The notes under the pieces were generated by a model. It was given only the letters and a program-made list of their open reading frames with translations, was not told where the DNA came from and did not search any database. Below, piece by piece: positions 1 through 10,515 of a stretch of 40,956 nucleotides of DNA. Position 1 is the stretch's first letter; each line of letters starts with the position of its first letter. The position numbers and the translations under genes were made by a program. This DNA is from Parachlorella kessleri (lineage: Eukaryota > Chlorophyta > Trebouxiophyceae > Chlorellales > Chlorellaceae): contig BBXU01000419.1 of assembly GCA_001598975.1 (NCBI GenBank), forward strand, positions 1-40,956, given 5' to 3'.

Positions 1-284
1 AGGGCGGCTGTGGCTGAAGGGGGGAGTAGGCCTAGGGCTGCGACAGGGGGAGAATTGAGGCACAAGCCAGGGACGGGGAAGCTGCACGTGCACCATGCCG
101 GGGTGTGCAGCTGCTGCTGCTGTTTGCCATGCCAGCCTGGCTGCTCCTGTCCATCAGCTTCATCCAGATGGGTAATCGCAGCTGCTGCCACGGTCTCCAT
201 CCTGGTGCCCTGCTCAAGAAGAGTGCTTGCAGCCCTGCTTGCGTACCGCCACTCCAACAGATTACTCCCATGGCTCGGCCACAG
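1..284 (+). other. Upstream part of the AP-4 epsilon gene, probably intron; no exon firmly assigned
   Basis: This stretch precedes the first exon I can place for the AP-4 epsilon gene. Open frames exist in all directions, but none gives a segment I recognise as adaptin. A canonical acceptor (CCACAG) ends at 284. A small exon could be hidden around 130-170, before a GT at about 171, but I could not match it to the family. The rest of the N-terminal adaptin trunk must lie to the left of the window. Confidence 0.4.
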
Positions 285-3200
285 GGTACTTCCCTGCCCT
301 TCACATGACATGCCTGCTTGGCGCACTCCGGGCAGGCGAGGTGGTTCCCTCCAGCGTGGCCGACAACCTGATGCGGCTCATAGCAGAGGGCACCGGGGAG
401 GAGGGGGAGGAGGAAGCCGACCGAGAGCTGAGGGCGGCTGCGGTGGAGTCCTACCTGGACTTGCTGGACAAGCCCAAGCTGCCGGCGGTGCTGCTTAAGG
501 TGGGGTGTGATGCTGTAGGGGGGACCATTTGGTAGTGGTGGTGGGGGCCCTCCCTGTGGTGCCTGGATAAAACCGTGGTTACCAGTTGGGCTTGCAGTGA
601 GGGCGTGAAAGACTTTCGGTGTTGTGTAGTCAAGAGGGGTGTGCGCCCTTGGGAGTCATTGATCGGCAGGGTGACTGCACAGCATGCACAGCATATGCTG
701 CCTGGGGCTGAGGCAAGGGCTGCATGCCTGCATGGCTGCAGGTCATTTGCTGGGTGGTGGGCGAGTATGGCAGCCTCAGCGGGCATAGCGTGGAGTCCAT
801 CATGGACAAGCTGGCGGCCATACCAGACACGCAGACGGCCACGGAGGAGGTGGGTGGGCAGGCAGGGGCGCGGCGAGAAGGTTGAGGCCGTGTGCTTTGA
901 AGTGGGTTAGGGTTCGACGTCTCAGCAAAAGAACTGACTTTTGTCTGGCGTTCTTACTTGATATTGAATGTGATGGCTATGGGTGTGCTGGACAGTTTCC
1001 AGCATTATCCATGTGTGCTCTTTGGTACTGTTGGTGTATATGTGCTGTGCATGCTAGATGCTTGCCAGGGAGCACGTGGCCCGCCAGCAACTGTGCTTGA
1101 AGAAGTTATCACCAAGTGTTGTGCACCAGTAAGCTGAGGCGGAAGGTTGGGCTTAGAGTGTGCGCCTGGGCACCAGCAGGTGCGCGGCGTGCTGCTGTTG
1201 GCGCTGGGCAAGCTCAGCGCGCAGAGCGGGCGGCCTCTCACTCCCGAGGCGCAGGCGCTGCTGGGCGCGGCCACCACCAGCGGGTCGGTGGAGCTGCAGC
1301 AAAGGGCCCTAGAGGTGCAGGCACTGCTCAGGTGGGTGAGAGTCAGCAACAGGGGTTTGTTGCGGCACCCGCACCCTGCCAAGCGCAAGCGCGATGGTTG
1401 GTTGGCTACATGGTAGGAGCGTGGCTGGTGAATGGCTTGTTTGTTGGTGGATTGGCTAGCGGAAGGCTCCGTTCGATTGGGTTGTGGTTGGCTCCCTGGC
1501 GGGTGGCCACCTGGCTAAAGCCTCCCTGGCGACTGCCCCAGCAAACATGTTGGCTTCTCAAGGAGCGCTCCCCCTCGGTATCTGAGACACACAGGACAGC
1601 TTGAAAGCTTATGGCTTGAATGGCTTGGTGCACCCCTTGCCAACAGGCTTCCTGATGGGAATGTAGCAGCCTCTCCATTCACACATCTATAGACGAGCCC
1701 ATGCCCTGCCTACCTGCAGGACACCAGCCCAGACCAAACGTGCTGTGCTGCCGCACGACGCCTCCTGCGAAGACATTGCTGTGGACCCCAGCTTACCTTT
1801 CCTGGAAGCCTTTGTGCAGCAGGTACATCCTAGCTGCACTGCTCGCTTTCCTGCACCACATGGAGGTCATACAGCTTAAAACAACAACATGGCACGCCCG
1901 CGAAATAAGACGGTTTACATCCCTGCGCACCAGGGGATGTTCGCATTGCCTTGAATCTAGAGGGTGGCCGGACGCTTGTCAGGCTGGCATTAACAGCCAG
2001 TTTGGCGCCAGGGCATGCTGCTTTGGCTGTAACCGGCGGTGAATTGCACCCCCAAGGCACGTCCCTCGGCATGAACATGATGCAGGCCTTGCAGAACGGT
2101 GCTGCACCATACCTGTCAGAAGAGGACCGGGTGGCGTTTGGGGTGACACGGGGGAGCGCCGGCGCCCTGGTAGGCAATCATGACCATGGAGTTGGTGGGC
2201 TGAAGTTCCAGGCCTATGAAAAGGCGGCCCCGCCTGTGCCCAAGCCCAGTGGGGACCCATTCGCAGGTGAGGCGCTGCCGATGCGTCTGAAACTTGTTGG
2301 AGGAGTGAGGCTGTGTGTTGGGAGGTGCTCCATGTGTATGCACAGGCTTATAGGGGGCATTGTCATGTCCCTGTGGCTGGAAGGAACGAGGCGTGCCTTG
2401 CAAGCCGAGAAGCTGAAATCCGTGCGCTCCCATCCTTGCTGCAGCGTCATCAGCCTTAGTTGGTGATCTCTCCCAGCTGAACCTCAGCGGCCCTTCAACC
2501 GCTGCCCAGCAGCCAGCCTCGGCATATGGCGGTGCGCGTGTCGCTGCTGCAGCTACATCTGGGTATCATGCTGGGGCACCGGCATCAGCCGCAGCTGCTC
2601 CGCCGCCGCCTCCTGCTGGGCCGCAGTTGATGATCAACAAGCCGCGCAAGTGGGGTGCGCAGCAGCAGTTTGAATCGCCGGTACGGCCAGCAGGTGCTGC
2701 AGGGCCGTCAACCGCGGCGGCAGGTGGGTGTGCTTGATGCTCCAATATATGCTGGGAAGGGCTTGGTGCACCCTTCAAAGCCTGTATGCGAGAAGTTGCC
2801 ATCCTTCTGTGTCTCAGGCTGCAGAAAGACGATACAGACTGCTGTTGTAAACCAGCGGTATAAAGGCGTACCTGCGTAGCAGCTTTTAGGCGTAAAGGCT
2901 TGGACGATGCACAATCTTGGTGCTAGATCGCAATCTGGCGTAAAAGCACCTGACGCCCCGGGCTCTTGTCACGCATGTATGCAGCCACAACAGGTGTTGC
3001 CGCAGCGCCCGCCGCAGCTGCACCCTACTCCCCCACCCCCGCGGCCGCTCCAGCCCCGCCCCCGGTGGATGCAGCGAAGCAACGCCTGGCCGCCTCACTC
3101 TTCGGTGGTGGCTCCTCCAGCCCCTCACGGCCCCGCAGGGCGGCCGGCACAGCACGCGCAGCAGCAGCTAGCCATCCAAGGCCTGGTGGCTCCCAGGAGA

Positions 3201-4201
3201 ACCTGCTTGGAGACATAGCAGTGCCAGCTGCCACACCAGCACAGCAGCCGGCAGCGGGGATGGACCTGTTACTGGATGTGGGAACCGGCAACGGCTCTGC
3301 CGCGCCTGCTGCACCTGCGGCGGCCAGCTCAGCTGCACCGCTAGACCCTCTGGCAGCGCTTTCTTCGCTTGATGTTGGGGCACCTGCAGCAGCTCCTGGT
3401 GCGCCCACGGGTGCTGGAATGGACTTGCTGGGTGGGCTGGGAGACCTGATGGGCCCAGGGGCGACCTTGCCGACACCCCAGCAGCAGCCACAACAGCAGC
3501 CACCCTTGATGATGCCAGGTGGGTTGTGCAGGAGCCGTGGTAAGGCAGAACCTTAACACTGCATATAGGACAAACAGGAGCTGTGTAGCTGTGTGCTGTC
3601 AACTTAGCATCCAAAGTCTAGTTTGAGTGGGAGGTAGTGCAAGTGCGGGTTAGCTGAGCTGCGTGGCCAGGGGTGCATGCAAGGGACGCTCTGTGGGGTG
3701 CCTAAGCAGTACTCTCTGTACTCCTCATGGCGGCAGAAAACTAGCAGGTAGCAGACGAGTAGCATGAAAGGGTAGGAAGCACATACCTGGACTGTGGAGA
3801 CTAAAAGATGCTGGCAAACGAGTACCAAAATGCAGAACTAAAGTGTCTGTTCAAGGGGTTTGGCTGTCTTAGCCAGTGGATCTCTGCTGTATTGTTCTTG
3901 TGCATTGGGGGGGTATTAGCGCCTGCACCATGGTTAAAACCATGGCGTGGCAATGTGTACAGGCATGATGCCAGGCATGGGAACTATGGGCTTCCCTCAG
4001 CAGCCTGGCTTCATGGGCGGCATGATGATGCCACCGCAGCAGCAGCACTTACAGCCAGGACTTGGGCTGGGAGGGGCAGCGCTGGGCGGCGGCATGGGAG
4101 GCATGATGCCCGGAGCTGCTGCCGGCAAGGGAGCGCCTAGGCCAGCCCCACAGCCGCCGCAGCAGAGAAGAAACGACCCGTTTGCCGACCTGCTAGGCTA
4201 G
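285..4201 (+). CDS. AP4E: AP-4 adaptor complex epsilon subunit, C-terminal part (5'-partial)
   Basis: Epsilon is one of the two large subunits of AP-4, a coat adaptor for cargo sorting at the trans-Golgi network. Predicted exons are 285-499, 742-849, 1180-1331, 1720-1822, 2086-2266, 2460-2723, 2994-3518 and 3963-4201, with consistent phases and GT-AG introns. They give about 595 residues ending at TAG 4199-4201. Family hallmarks in order are SVADNLMRLIAEG with an acidic stretch, AVESYLDLLDKPKLP, VICWVVGEYGSLSG, LQQRALEVQALL, DASCEDIAVDPSLPFLEAF, APYLSEEDR, KPRKWG and KQRLAASLFGG; these track the plant epsilon C-terminal trunk and hinge. The tail is low in complexity: Ala/Pro-rich, then Gln-rich, then Gly/Met-rich, ending DPFADLLG. 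Several DLL triplets occur in it. The N-terminal trunk is outside the window. AP-1 gamma and AP-2 alpha fit less well because the DASCEDI and LAASLFGG blocks are epsilon features. Confidence 0.9.
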
Positions 4202-5011
4202 CAGCCGTTGTGGTGGGCAACAGGAGTATGGCTAGATGGACTTACCCCTGCAACTCGGTTGTGCTGGATAAGATGCTGTCTGGCCTCCTTGTGTGCCGTT
4301 TCCAATTATGTGACTAGGCACCCATTATCACTACGATCGCAGGTGGCATATCATACCGGTAGCATTTTGAATACCACCCTGATGCCACTTTCTAGTAAGG
4401 ACCCGTGCCCACGTGGCCTAGCTCTGGGTCCGCAAGCTACTTGCACCAGATGCGACATTACCCTGTCCCTGGATGCACTCTGAGTAAGTTCTCCTCTTCG
4501 AGCTCTGGGAGCCTCTCTGTTGCTACAGCGAGGCATCACAAGCCTTGTCCTACAGATCATATATCACACACTTTCCACTGGACCCAGGCCTTGCCCAAGC
4601 ATGGCACTAGCAAGCGACAAGCCCAGCACTCTTGCTGAGGTCCAGCCTTTTTATGCCCTACATGGCCGCTACATGGCTACTTGGCATATTAAGCACCTAT
4701 GTCTGCCCCTGCTGTGCAGCAAGCTGCTGTGTCTCCCTCTCTTCTGGGGTGTAGCCTTGGTTGGGAAGGTCTACCTCCCCCTTCAGCCAGGCTTGGGAGC
4801 AGTGCCTGCAAGCAAGGTCAATAGTGCCCCCGGTTACCTCTATAGCACAGGCAGGGACATCTATGCCCGGCACACCATGGATGACGCCACCAGCTCACTC
4901 CTGCAAGACAACCCCTAAAATGCTCCTATGTCTGGGGCGCATTGGCACACACAAGCCCACCACCAAGCACAGCCATGCACGGGGCCACCAGCAGGCACAG
5001 CGCATCATGCC
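4202..5011. other. Convergent 3' intergenic spacer
   Basis: About 810 bases lie between the stop of the + strand AP-4 epsilon gene and the stop of the - strand U-box gene. Both 3' UTRs must lie here. I see no coding segment with family similarity, no tRNA and no repeat. I did not find a TGTAA signal for either gene in the expected direction, so the cleavage sites are unassigned. Confidence 0.6.
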
Positions 5012-7422
5012 TCACTTGAACCTTAGCAACTGCACCAAGCTAAGTGCAATGCTCTGTAGCTCCTCCTCGCTGAGGTCCAGCTCCACCAGCGCCCAAGCGG
5101 CGTCGCGCTTGCAGAAGCGGGCAAGGTACTCGCCATGAGCATTAGGCCCTGCACATGCGTACTCTACCCAGCTGAGCAAGCTGGACTGTTGAGTGGCAGG
5201 CTGAGCAGGGCGCACAACAACTTACAACTCAAACTTCAGTGTTGATGTCCAGCATGCAGGCCTGTTACTCACTTCTTGAAATGGAAGTGGAAATGCAAGT
5301 GGAAATGCAAGTGGAAATGCAAGTGACAGGAAGGGGTCAGACAGCAGTTTGGTGCCAGCTGCGTCCATAGGCAGACAGAACCGGACCCACCATGTGGTTG
5401 CGGTCACACTTGTCCGCCCTGTTGGAATAAAGGACACCCACCGGAGTTTCAGTCTAATGCCCACCTTCCCCCTCCTCCTGCAGAACAAGCTTTGCCAGCA
5501 GGTCCAAACCGCCGGCCTTGCGGATATCCTCCTGGCCGCCGCCGTCCCCGGCTGCAATGCCGCAGAGGGCAGAGGCGGCTGCAAGGAGTCAACAAAAACC
5601 GGGTGGACTGTAGGGTTCACCGTTGCAGAGCACATGTACCTGGTAAGGTTTTGCAATTAGCACGTCCGTTGCCCGGCCTGCTGACATGCAAGTCCATGCT
5701 TGCCATGCAAATCCATCAACGCACACTGGCGCAGTCATCACAAACCCCGCCATACTGCTAACAAGCAGAAGCACCAGCTTCTCTGCCCTCGGCCGCTTCG
5801 CCGCTCACACCTAGGCTTCTGGACCTATACCTGTACCTGAGCAGCGGGTGTATGCCAGCGGCCTGGAGAGGTCTATCTGCGCCAGCAGCCCAGGCACAGC
5901 GCCAGCTCGGCACAGCACATCCGGCATGTGGGGGTGCACCCGAGCCAGCACTGAGAGCAGCCGTGCAGTTGAGTGCCGAGCATAGTCGTCGCGGCTACTG
6001 AGCAGTTGAGCAGCGGGGATCGCAGCCACTGCTGCCAGCCACTGGCGGTGCTCGGGGAGGTGGTACTGGGAGAGGGCAGCACAAGCCACGCCCTGGGAGT
6101 AGCTGTCCCCATGCCGCAGCAGCCAAACCAGGTCGTCAATCACATGCTGCGCAGGATACAGCGCATACTCACTAAGAGCAGGGCCTGGCACAGAAGCCGG
6201 CCGTCATGCACGCAGTTTGCATACTGCAAATCTGAAAATTATGTAGCAAATCCTGATCGCTGTGCCATTGGATGTAACTCCACCTTCTGCCATGCACCTC
6301 CTCCAATATGCCACAAGGGGCACGCACACCTGCTGTTTAGCACCTTCCCTGCCAACATAGAACATGTGGCGCACGCTCCAGGCGGCAGCACCCAGCAACC
6401 TTCCCTATGCCCAGCCCTACTCACCCCCATGGCCGCCTCCCTGTGCTGCCTCAACTCCTCCCCCACTCCATCGCTCTTTCCCCACTTGATGAGCACGTCA
6501 TTGATTTGGGCGGCTGCCTGAATGCCGCGCCTGCTGACGTCCCCACACCGCAGGTCTGCCACCCAGCGTGGGAAGCGGAAGTCTGCGGCTGCAAGGACCT
6601 CCTCGGTGACCTCCTGCTGCGGTATGGGCATGCCGTGCTGCGCCATCCAATCATGCACGGCATGTCGCAGCAGCGGCAGTCGCACCACCTGCATATCGCA
6701 GGCGAACTACTTGGCCCTGCAGGTTGGTATGTCACGCTGAACGGGCCAGCGGCACCTCTCACGACCCAAAAGCCACTGCTAAACCTGCACGGACCTCATC
6801 CAGCAACACTGGGAGGTGCCCTACTTAGGGTGGGGCTTGCTGCAGTTGCAAAGCTAACCACAGTTCCAGGAAGCACTGGGATCTCTAATGGCACCCCACA
6901 ACCCTCCCCAGCCACTCTTACCTCAACATCTAGCAGTGGCAGGTTGGACTTGGGGCACCGGCGCTGCCCCAATGACAGCCAGTCCCGAATGCTCGAATAG
7001 TTATACACCTGCCCAGTGCCACACAGCACCGCTGGGTCGTGCATGACGCCAAACGTGATAGGGTCCACAAATGCCTGTGGCACGTCCTCTTCCTCCTCGC
7101 CCTCTTCTGCGCTCTCAGGCCGGCCAGGCACCTCTTGCCCTGAGGATTGCAAGTGCTCCCCGCCCCTCGGCGGCTCTGGCTGCTGCTGGTGCGGCTCCTG
7201 CCCTTCCGTGGCTGCAGCAAGCGCCGCGCCGCTGGTGGGCCTGCTGCTAGCTCTGTGACTGGCATTGTGACTGGCAACAATCCGCCGCTGAGCTGCAAAA
7301 GCTGCCAGAGCTCCGATGCCTGCGGCAAGAAACCCAGCCGCGAACCAGGCCAGCCCAGGTGGCAGGGACACGCCACCAGGTAGCTTCAAGTCAGCAGGGC
7401 AGCTGCCAGGCATGCCAGGCAT
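5012..7422 (-). CDS. U-box / armadillo-repeat E3 ubiquitin ligase with N-terminal membrane segment
   Basis: Predicted exons in transcription order are 7422-6922, 6706-6425, 6146-5837, 5578-5465 and 5148-5012. Phases are consistent, all introns are GT-AG, and the product has 447 residues. Residues about 21-44 are a hydrophobic Ala/Gly-rich helix followed by QRR, a likely membrane anchor. Residues 100-114 are acidic. The U-box begins near residue 115 (QAFVDPITFGVMHDPAVL, then YNYSSIRDWLSLGQRRCPKS), and DMQVVRLPLLRHAVHDWM closes it. The remainder is helical and armadillo-like, for example ALCGIAAGDGGGQEDIRKAG, and ends LVQLLRFK. U-box proteins recruit E2 enzymes and pass ubiquitin to substrates bound by the repeats. 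The chosen start is the first ATG of an open stretch; a second in-frame ATG follows three codons later. An upstream non-coding or coding exon cannot be excluded, since TTCTCAG lies just before the ATG. The substrate is unknown. Confidence 0.87.
5281..5328. repeat. 12-bp minisatellite, four copies, in the last intron of the U-box gene
   Basis: Four head-to-tail 12-base units of the form ATGCAAGTGGAA lie at 5281-5292, 5293-5304, 5305-5316 and 5317-5328. The first and last copies carry mismatches. The array is inside the intron between exons 5578-5465 and 5148-5012, so it should not affect the protein. Confidence 0.85.
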
Positions 7423-8720
7423 ACCCTGAGAAGCCTAGCGCAATTGCGCTTGCTGCTTTGCCGTCTCGGCTTGCGGACGCAGCTGCAGTCGTGCTGTGCT
7501 GCCCTGGTGCTGGGTGACAAATGCGGCCGCCACCTGCAGCTTTGCAGCGTCCCTGCAGGAGAGGATATACCATTATTGCAAATCAATTATCATCAGATTT
7601 TCATGCGTTGGAAGATGCACACAGACCAGCTGGAGCGAGCAATAGGTGCAAAAGGGCAGTACAGCGACGCTGCTAACCTGCGGTCAACTAGGACGTTGAA
7701 CCCTGGCTCTGGCGCTGGACTTTTCTCCACAAAGAACACAATAGCGCCACCTATGAGCCCGTACAGCTGAGATAGGGCGGTAGTCAGCGTGTCATGGAGG
7801 CTTTCCTCTGTTACAGCCAGGGCTGCTGCAGCGTCTCTGCAATCAGGCAGGCATCCGCCTCAAGCATCGCCATCCCAGCCAGAGCATCCTTTGTTTCAAA
7901 GCAACTCACAAGTGTGTGGAGAAGCGGAGCAGCCTGTCCTCGTCACTATCAGCGCGCATAGATCAGTTGGAGCGCCAGTCGTGCAGTAGTTCAAGTACCT
8001 TGTTACCAACTCTACTCCAAGATCGGCATTTCCAATACAGGGGAACGTTATAGGGGGAATTGACTCCTTGTGCGTGATACGGGTGCTGACACCTGGGCGC
8101 AGGCGCTGTGCCTTGCTTGTTGATCACTTGGGACTCGCCTATTGCTACATGGCAGATGCAGAAGCGTTCTGCTTATGTCCCCATTGCAGCGCATATGAGG
8201 CTACCCTGGGACAAGGTGTGCAGCAAGCCGTTTGCAGAGGATGCGTTACATAGCTCTAGATTTAATTGTTGTTGATCCCTAGCCCAGATTATTGTTATTA
8301 GATAATTTCTGTGACTGCCTATGTATGCGTACAAGGTAAAGGTGCGGCCTTGCGACAAGGACGCACTGGGGCCCCACGTATTGGGTTGTGAACTGTTGAA
8401 GTACGGGTTTGTGTTGCCTTCCATGGTGTGCAAGAACTGCCCTGGCGCAAACCACTATTGCCATTTCTGGTGGGAGATGTGGCCGGTTGACCAATACGAT
8501 CCACTCCGCACATGCGACCTAAGCCGCACAGCAACACAATGGCGGCTACAACATAGCACATCTAGCGCTGACAGCTGCCTGTGGGTGCCTGTAGACGTCT
8601 GTGGCTTGACCACAGCAAACCAAAACTCTTCAACCTCCCGAATTTTCTCATACATCACAGCCCAGAGACAGCAACTACCCGTAATGTATCAAGCAAGTGA
8701 ATATGATGTTTGTACTGTCG
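7423..8720. other. Spacer: 3' UTR of the TRANK1-like gene and promoter region of the U-box gene
   Basis: About 1.3 kb lie between the stop of the upstream - strand gene (8721) and the start codon of the downstream - strand gene (7422). A polyadenylation-type TGTAA (minus strand) lies at 8246-8250, so roughly 475 bases of 3' UTR are likely. The remaining 800 or so bases would hold the 5' UTR and promoter of the U-box gene. Open frames here, including a 160-codon one on the + strand at 8321-8803, show no recognisable protein features. No TATA box stands out. Confidence 0.55.
8246..8250 (-). promoter_or_regulatory. Candidate polyadenylation signal TGTAA
   Basis: TTACA on the + strand reads TGTAA on the minus strand, the usual chlorophyte polyadenylation signal. 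It is 471 bases beyond the predicted stop of the TRANK1-like gene, and I saw no nearer copy. A five-base motif can occur by chance, so support is moderate. Confidence 0.5.
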
Positions 8721-10515
8721 TCAGTGGCGACCCCTGCCCTGAGCGCGCTGTCTGCCGCCGCCGCCGCCACCGTGGTACCTACCCTGCCTCTGGCCCTGCC
8801 TAGTGTTGCCCTTCTTCTTCCTCGCTGGTGCCCAGCCCCCATCGTCATACTGGTCACCCTCCTCCTGCAACCATGCTTGAGTAGCTGTGGTGTGCCAGGG
8901 ATGGCAGGTGTGGGACTAGCCAGGGCAGGGCTCCGTCACAGTCAAGGCCTTATAACTGAAAGGCAGGAGATTTGCCAACTTCAGAACATACCATGTGTCA
9001 GGCACATACGGTGCAGTGATATGGTATGCCTGCGGCAGACATAGCAGTTGCCACCGCAAAGAACCACGGTTGACTAAGAAGCGGCACTGCGTAATGCTTG
9101 CTTGTGTAAGGTGCTCCAACCAATACTGTACAGACCTCATAGAGAGCTGGGTCATTCCCCTGCACCCCCTCATCCATCTGCAGCAGTGCCTCCGGCAGGC
9201 CGCCCTCCCCAGCTGCCCCATCCGGGCCAAAGCCAAGGCCAGGGGGAGGTGGCACGCCAGGCAGCAGCACCCCTGGGGGAGCCACGTGTGCTGGCAGCAT
9301 TCCTGCTGGGCCTGCTGCCGGCCCTGCTCCGTGGTACTGCGGCAGCATCCCTGGCAGACCTGGCGCTGGAGCCATGAACTGCGCTACGGCATCACCGGGT
9401 GCGCCTGCCATCCCCGCCGCCGCTGCCCCTTGCTGCTGGTGGTAGGCTTGCCATTGGGCTGCTGCTGCTGCCCGCTGAGCGTGCTGGGCACGGACAGCTG
9501 CCTGTGCGTGGTAGGCCTGGACCCACCCCTGGGCCTGCCCAGTGGCAGTTGCCAGCATTTGCGCCAGCTGGTAGAGTGCGTCCAGGCTGCCCCAGTCCCT
9601 GGAACTTTCATAGTAGACCAAGGTGTCAAAAGCCAGCACCCATGCCGGCTGCAGCACTGCGTGCATGCTGTCCACGGGGTAGGCTTGTGAAGGATCGCCT
9701 GCAGTTGCAGGAGGAGCACACGAGGTCGTCTAACAATGCGGACAGGACTGCAGATACGCAGCAGGGAGACACAAACTGCTATAGCAAAGCGCAGGCGCTT
9801 AAAACGACGGCCGGGTATGGTCGACCGGTTGGTGATGCACACCCTGACAGACTGATCTAGCACAAACACCACTGTCCTCCAAGATGCCATGAAGACGCAC
9901 ATGGTGCATGGAACGACTAGAACAATAAGGACCAACCACATAAGAAGGCAAGCTACATACCGGCCTTGATGTTGTCCAGCTGCAGTTGTCCAGCTCCAGT
10001 TGTCCCGTAGGCTATCGCACAGTAGCAAGCGCGGCGCCACATGCTGTTCATAGAAGGCCAGATACTCCTTGAAGGCCTCGTGCTGCTCCAGGTGCTTGTC
10101 AGTGTAGTTGTGTGGCCTGAACTCAGCTGCATGAATGTTGAGGCCGCTGGGAGGGCCAGGGCTCTTGGACGGCGAAAGCGCACCTGCAATCGAGGAGCGG
10201 AAGTAGCACTTTGCTTGCTGAGGTGCTCCCAGGCATGCCCTTCAGCCAGACGATGGCATAGTAGAACTTAGATTCGCCTCAGCTGGTTCCGTCATTAGGC
10301 TAATTAGTGAGAATTGATGCGGGAACTCCCTGAAAACCGGCACTGCACCATGATTGCCATGTGTCGCCCCAAGACACATGGCAATGGTCGACCTGCCAGA
10401 CTTGCCTGGTGCAGATGTTGCAGACTGTGGGCAGATAGGGCACCCCAGGCCCATGCTGCTGGCGCCAGTGCCTTGCTGCAGCAGCAGGTCAACCCAGCGA
10501 TACCGGGCTATGCGG
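8721..10515 (-). other. TRANK1-like gene block 10: zinc-finger-like segment, low-complexity region and Gly/Arg tail
   Basis: Exons are 10515-10406, 10183-9961, 9698-9136 and 8864-8721. The first carries CPIC; the second carries several His residues (FRPHNYTDKHLEQHEAF), together resembling a CCHH-type zinc ribbon. Exon 9698 begins with an ordered part (WVLAFDTLVYYESSRDWGS) and then becomes Ala/Gln- and Pro/Gly-rich. The last exon is basic and Gly/Arg-rich (GRYHGGGGGGRQRAQGRGRH) and ends at TGA 8721. The exon 10183-9961 contains a 28-base excess made of 14-base units that puts the downstream part out of frame as sequenced. Without it, frame and phase fit perfectly. The donor after 10406 is GC. 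Confidence 0.72.

Noticed and set aside
8321..8803. 160-codon + strand open frame with several Cys residues
   Set aside because: It runs antisense through the 3' UTR and into the last exon of the giant gene. The Cys residues form no zinc-binding spacing I recognise, and no splice or homology evidence supports it.
10242..10405. Continuation of the CPIC exon past the GC donor
   Set aside because: The open frame continues for 54 codons but ends in a stop. Splicing at G|GCAAGT to the acceptor before 10183 keeps the frame into the His-rich segment.
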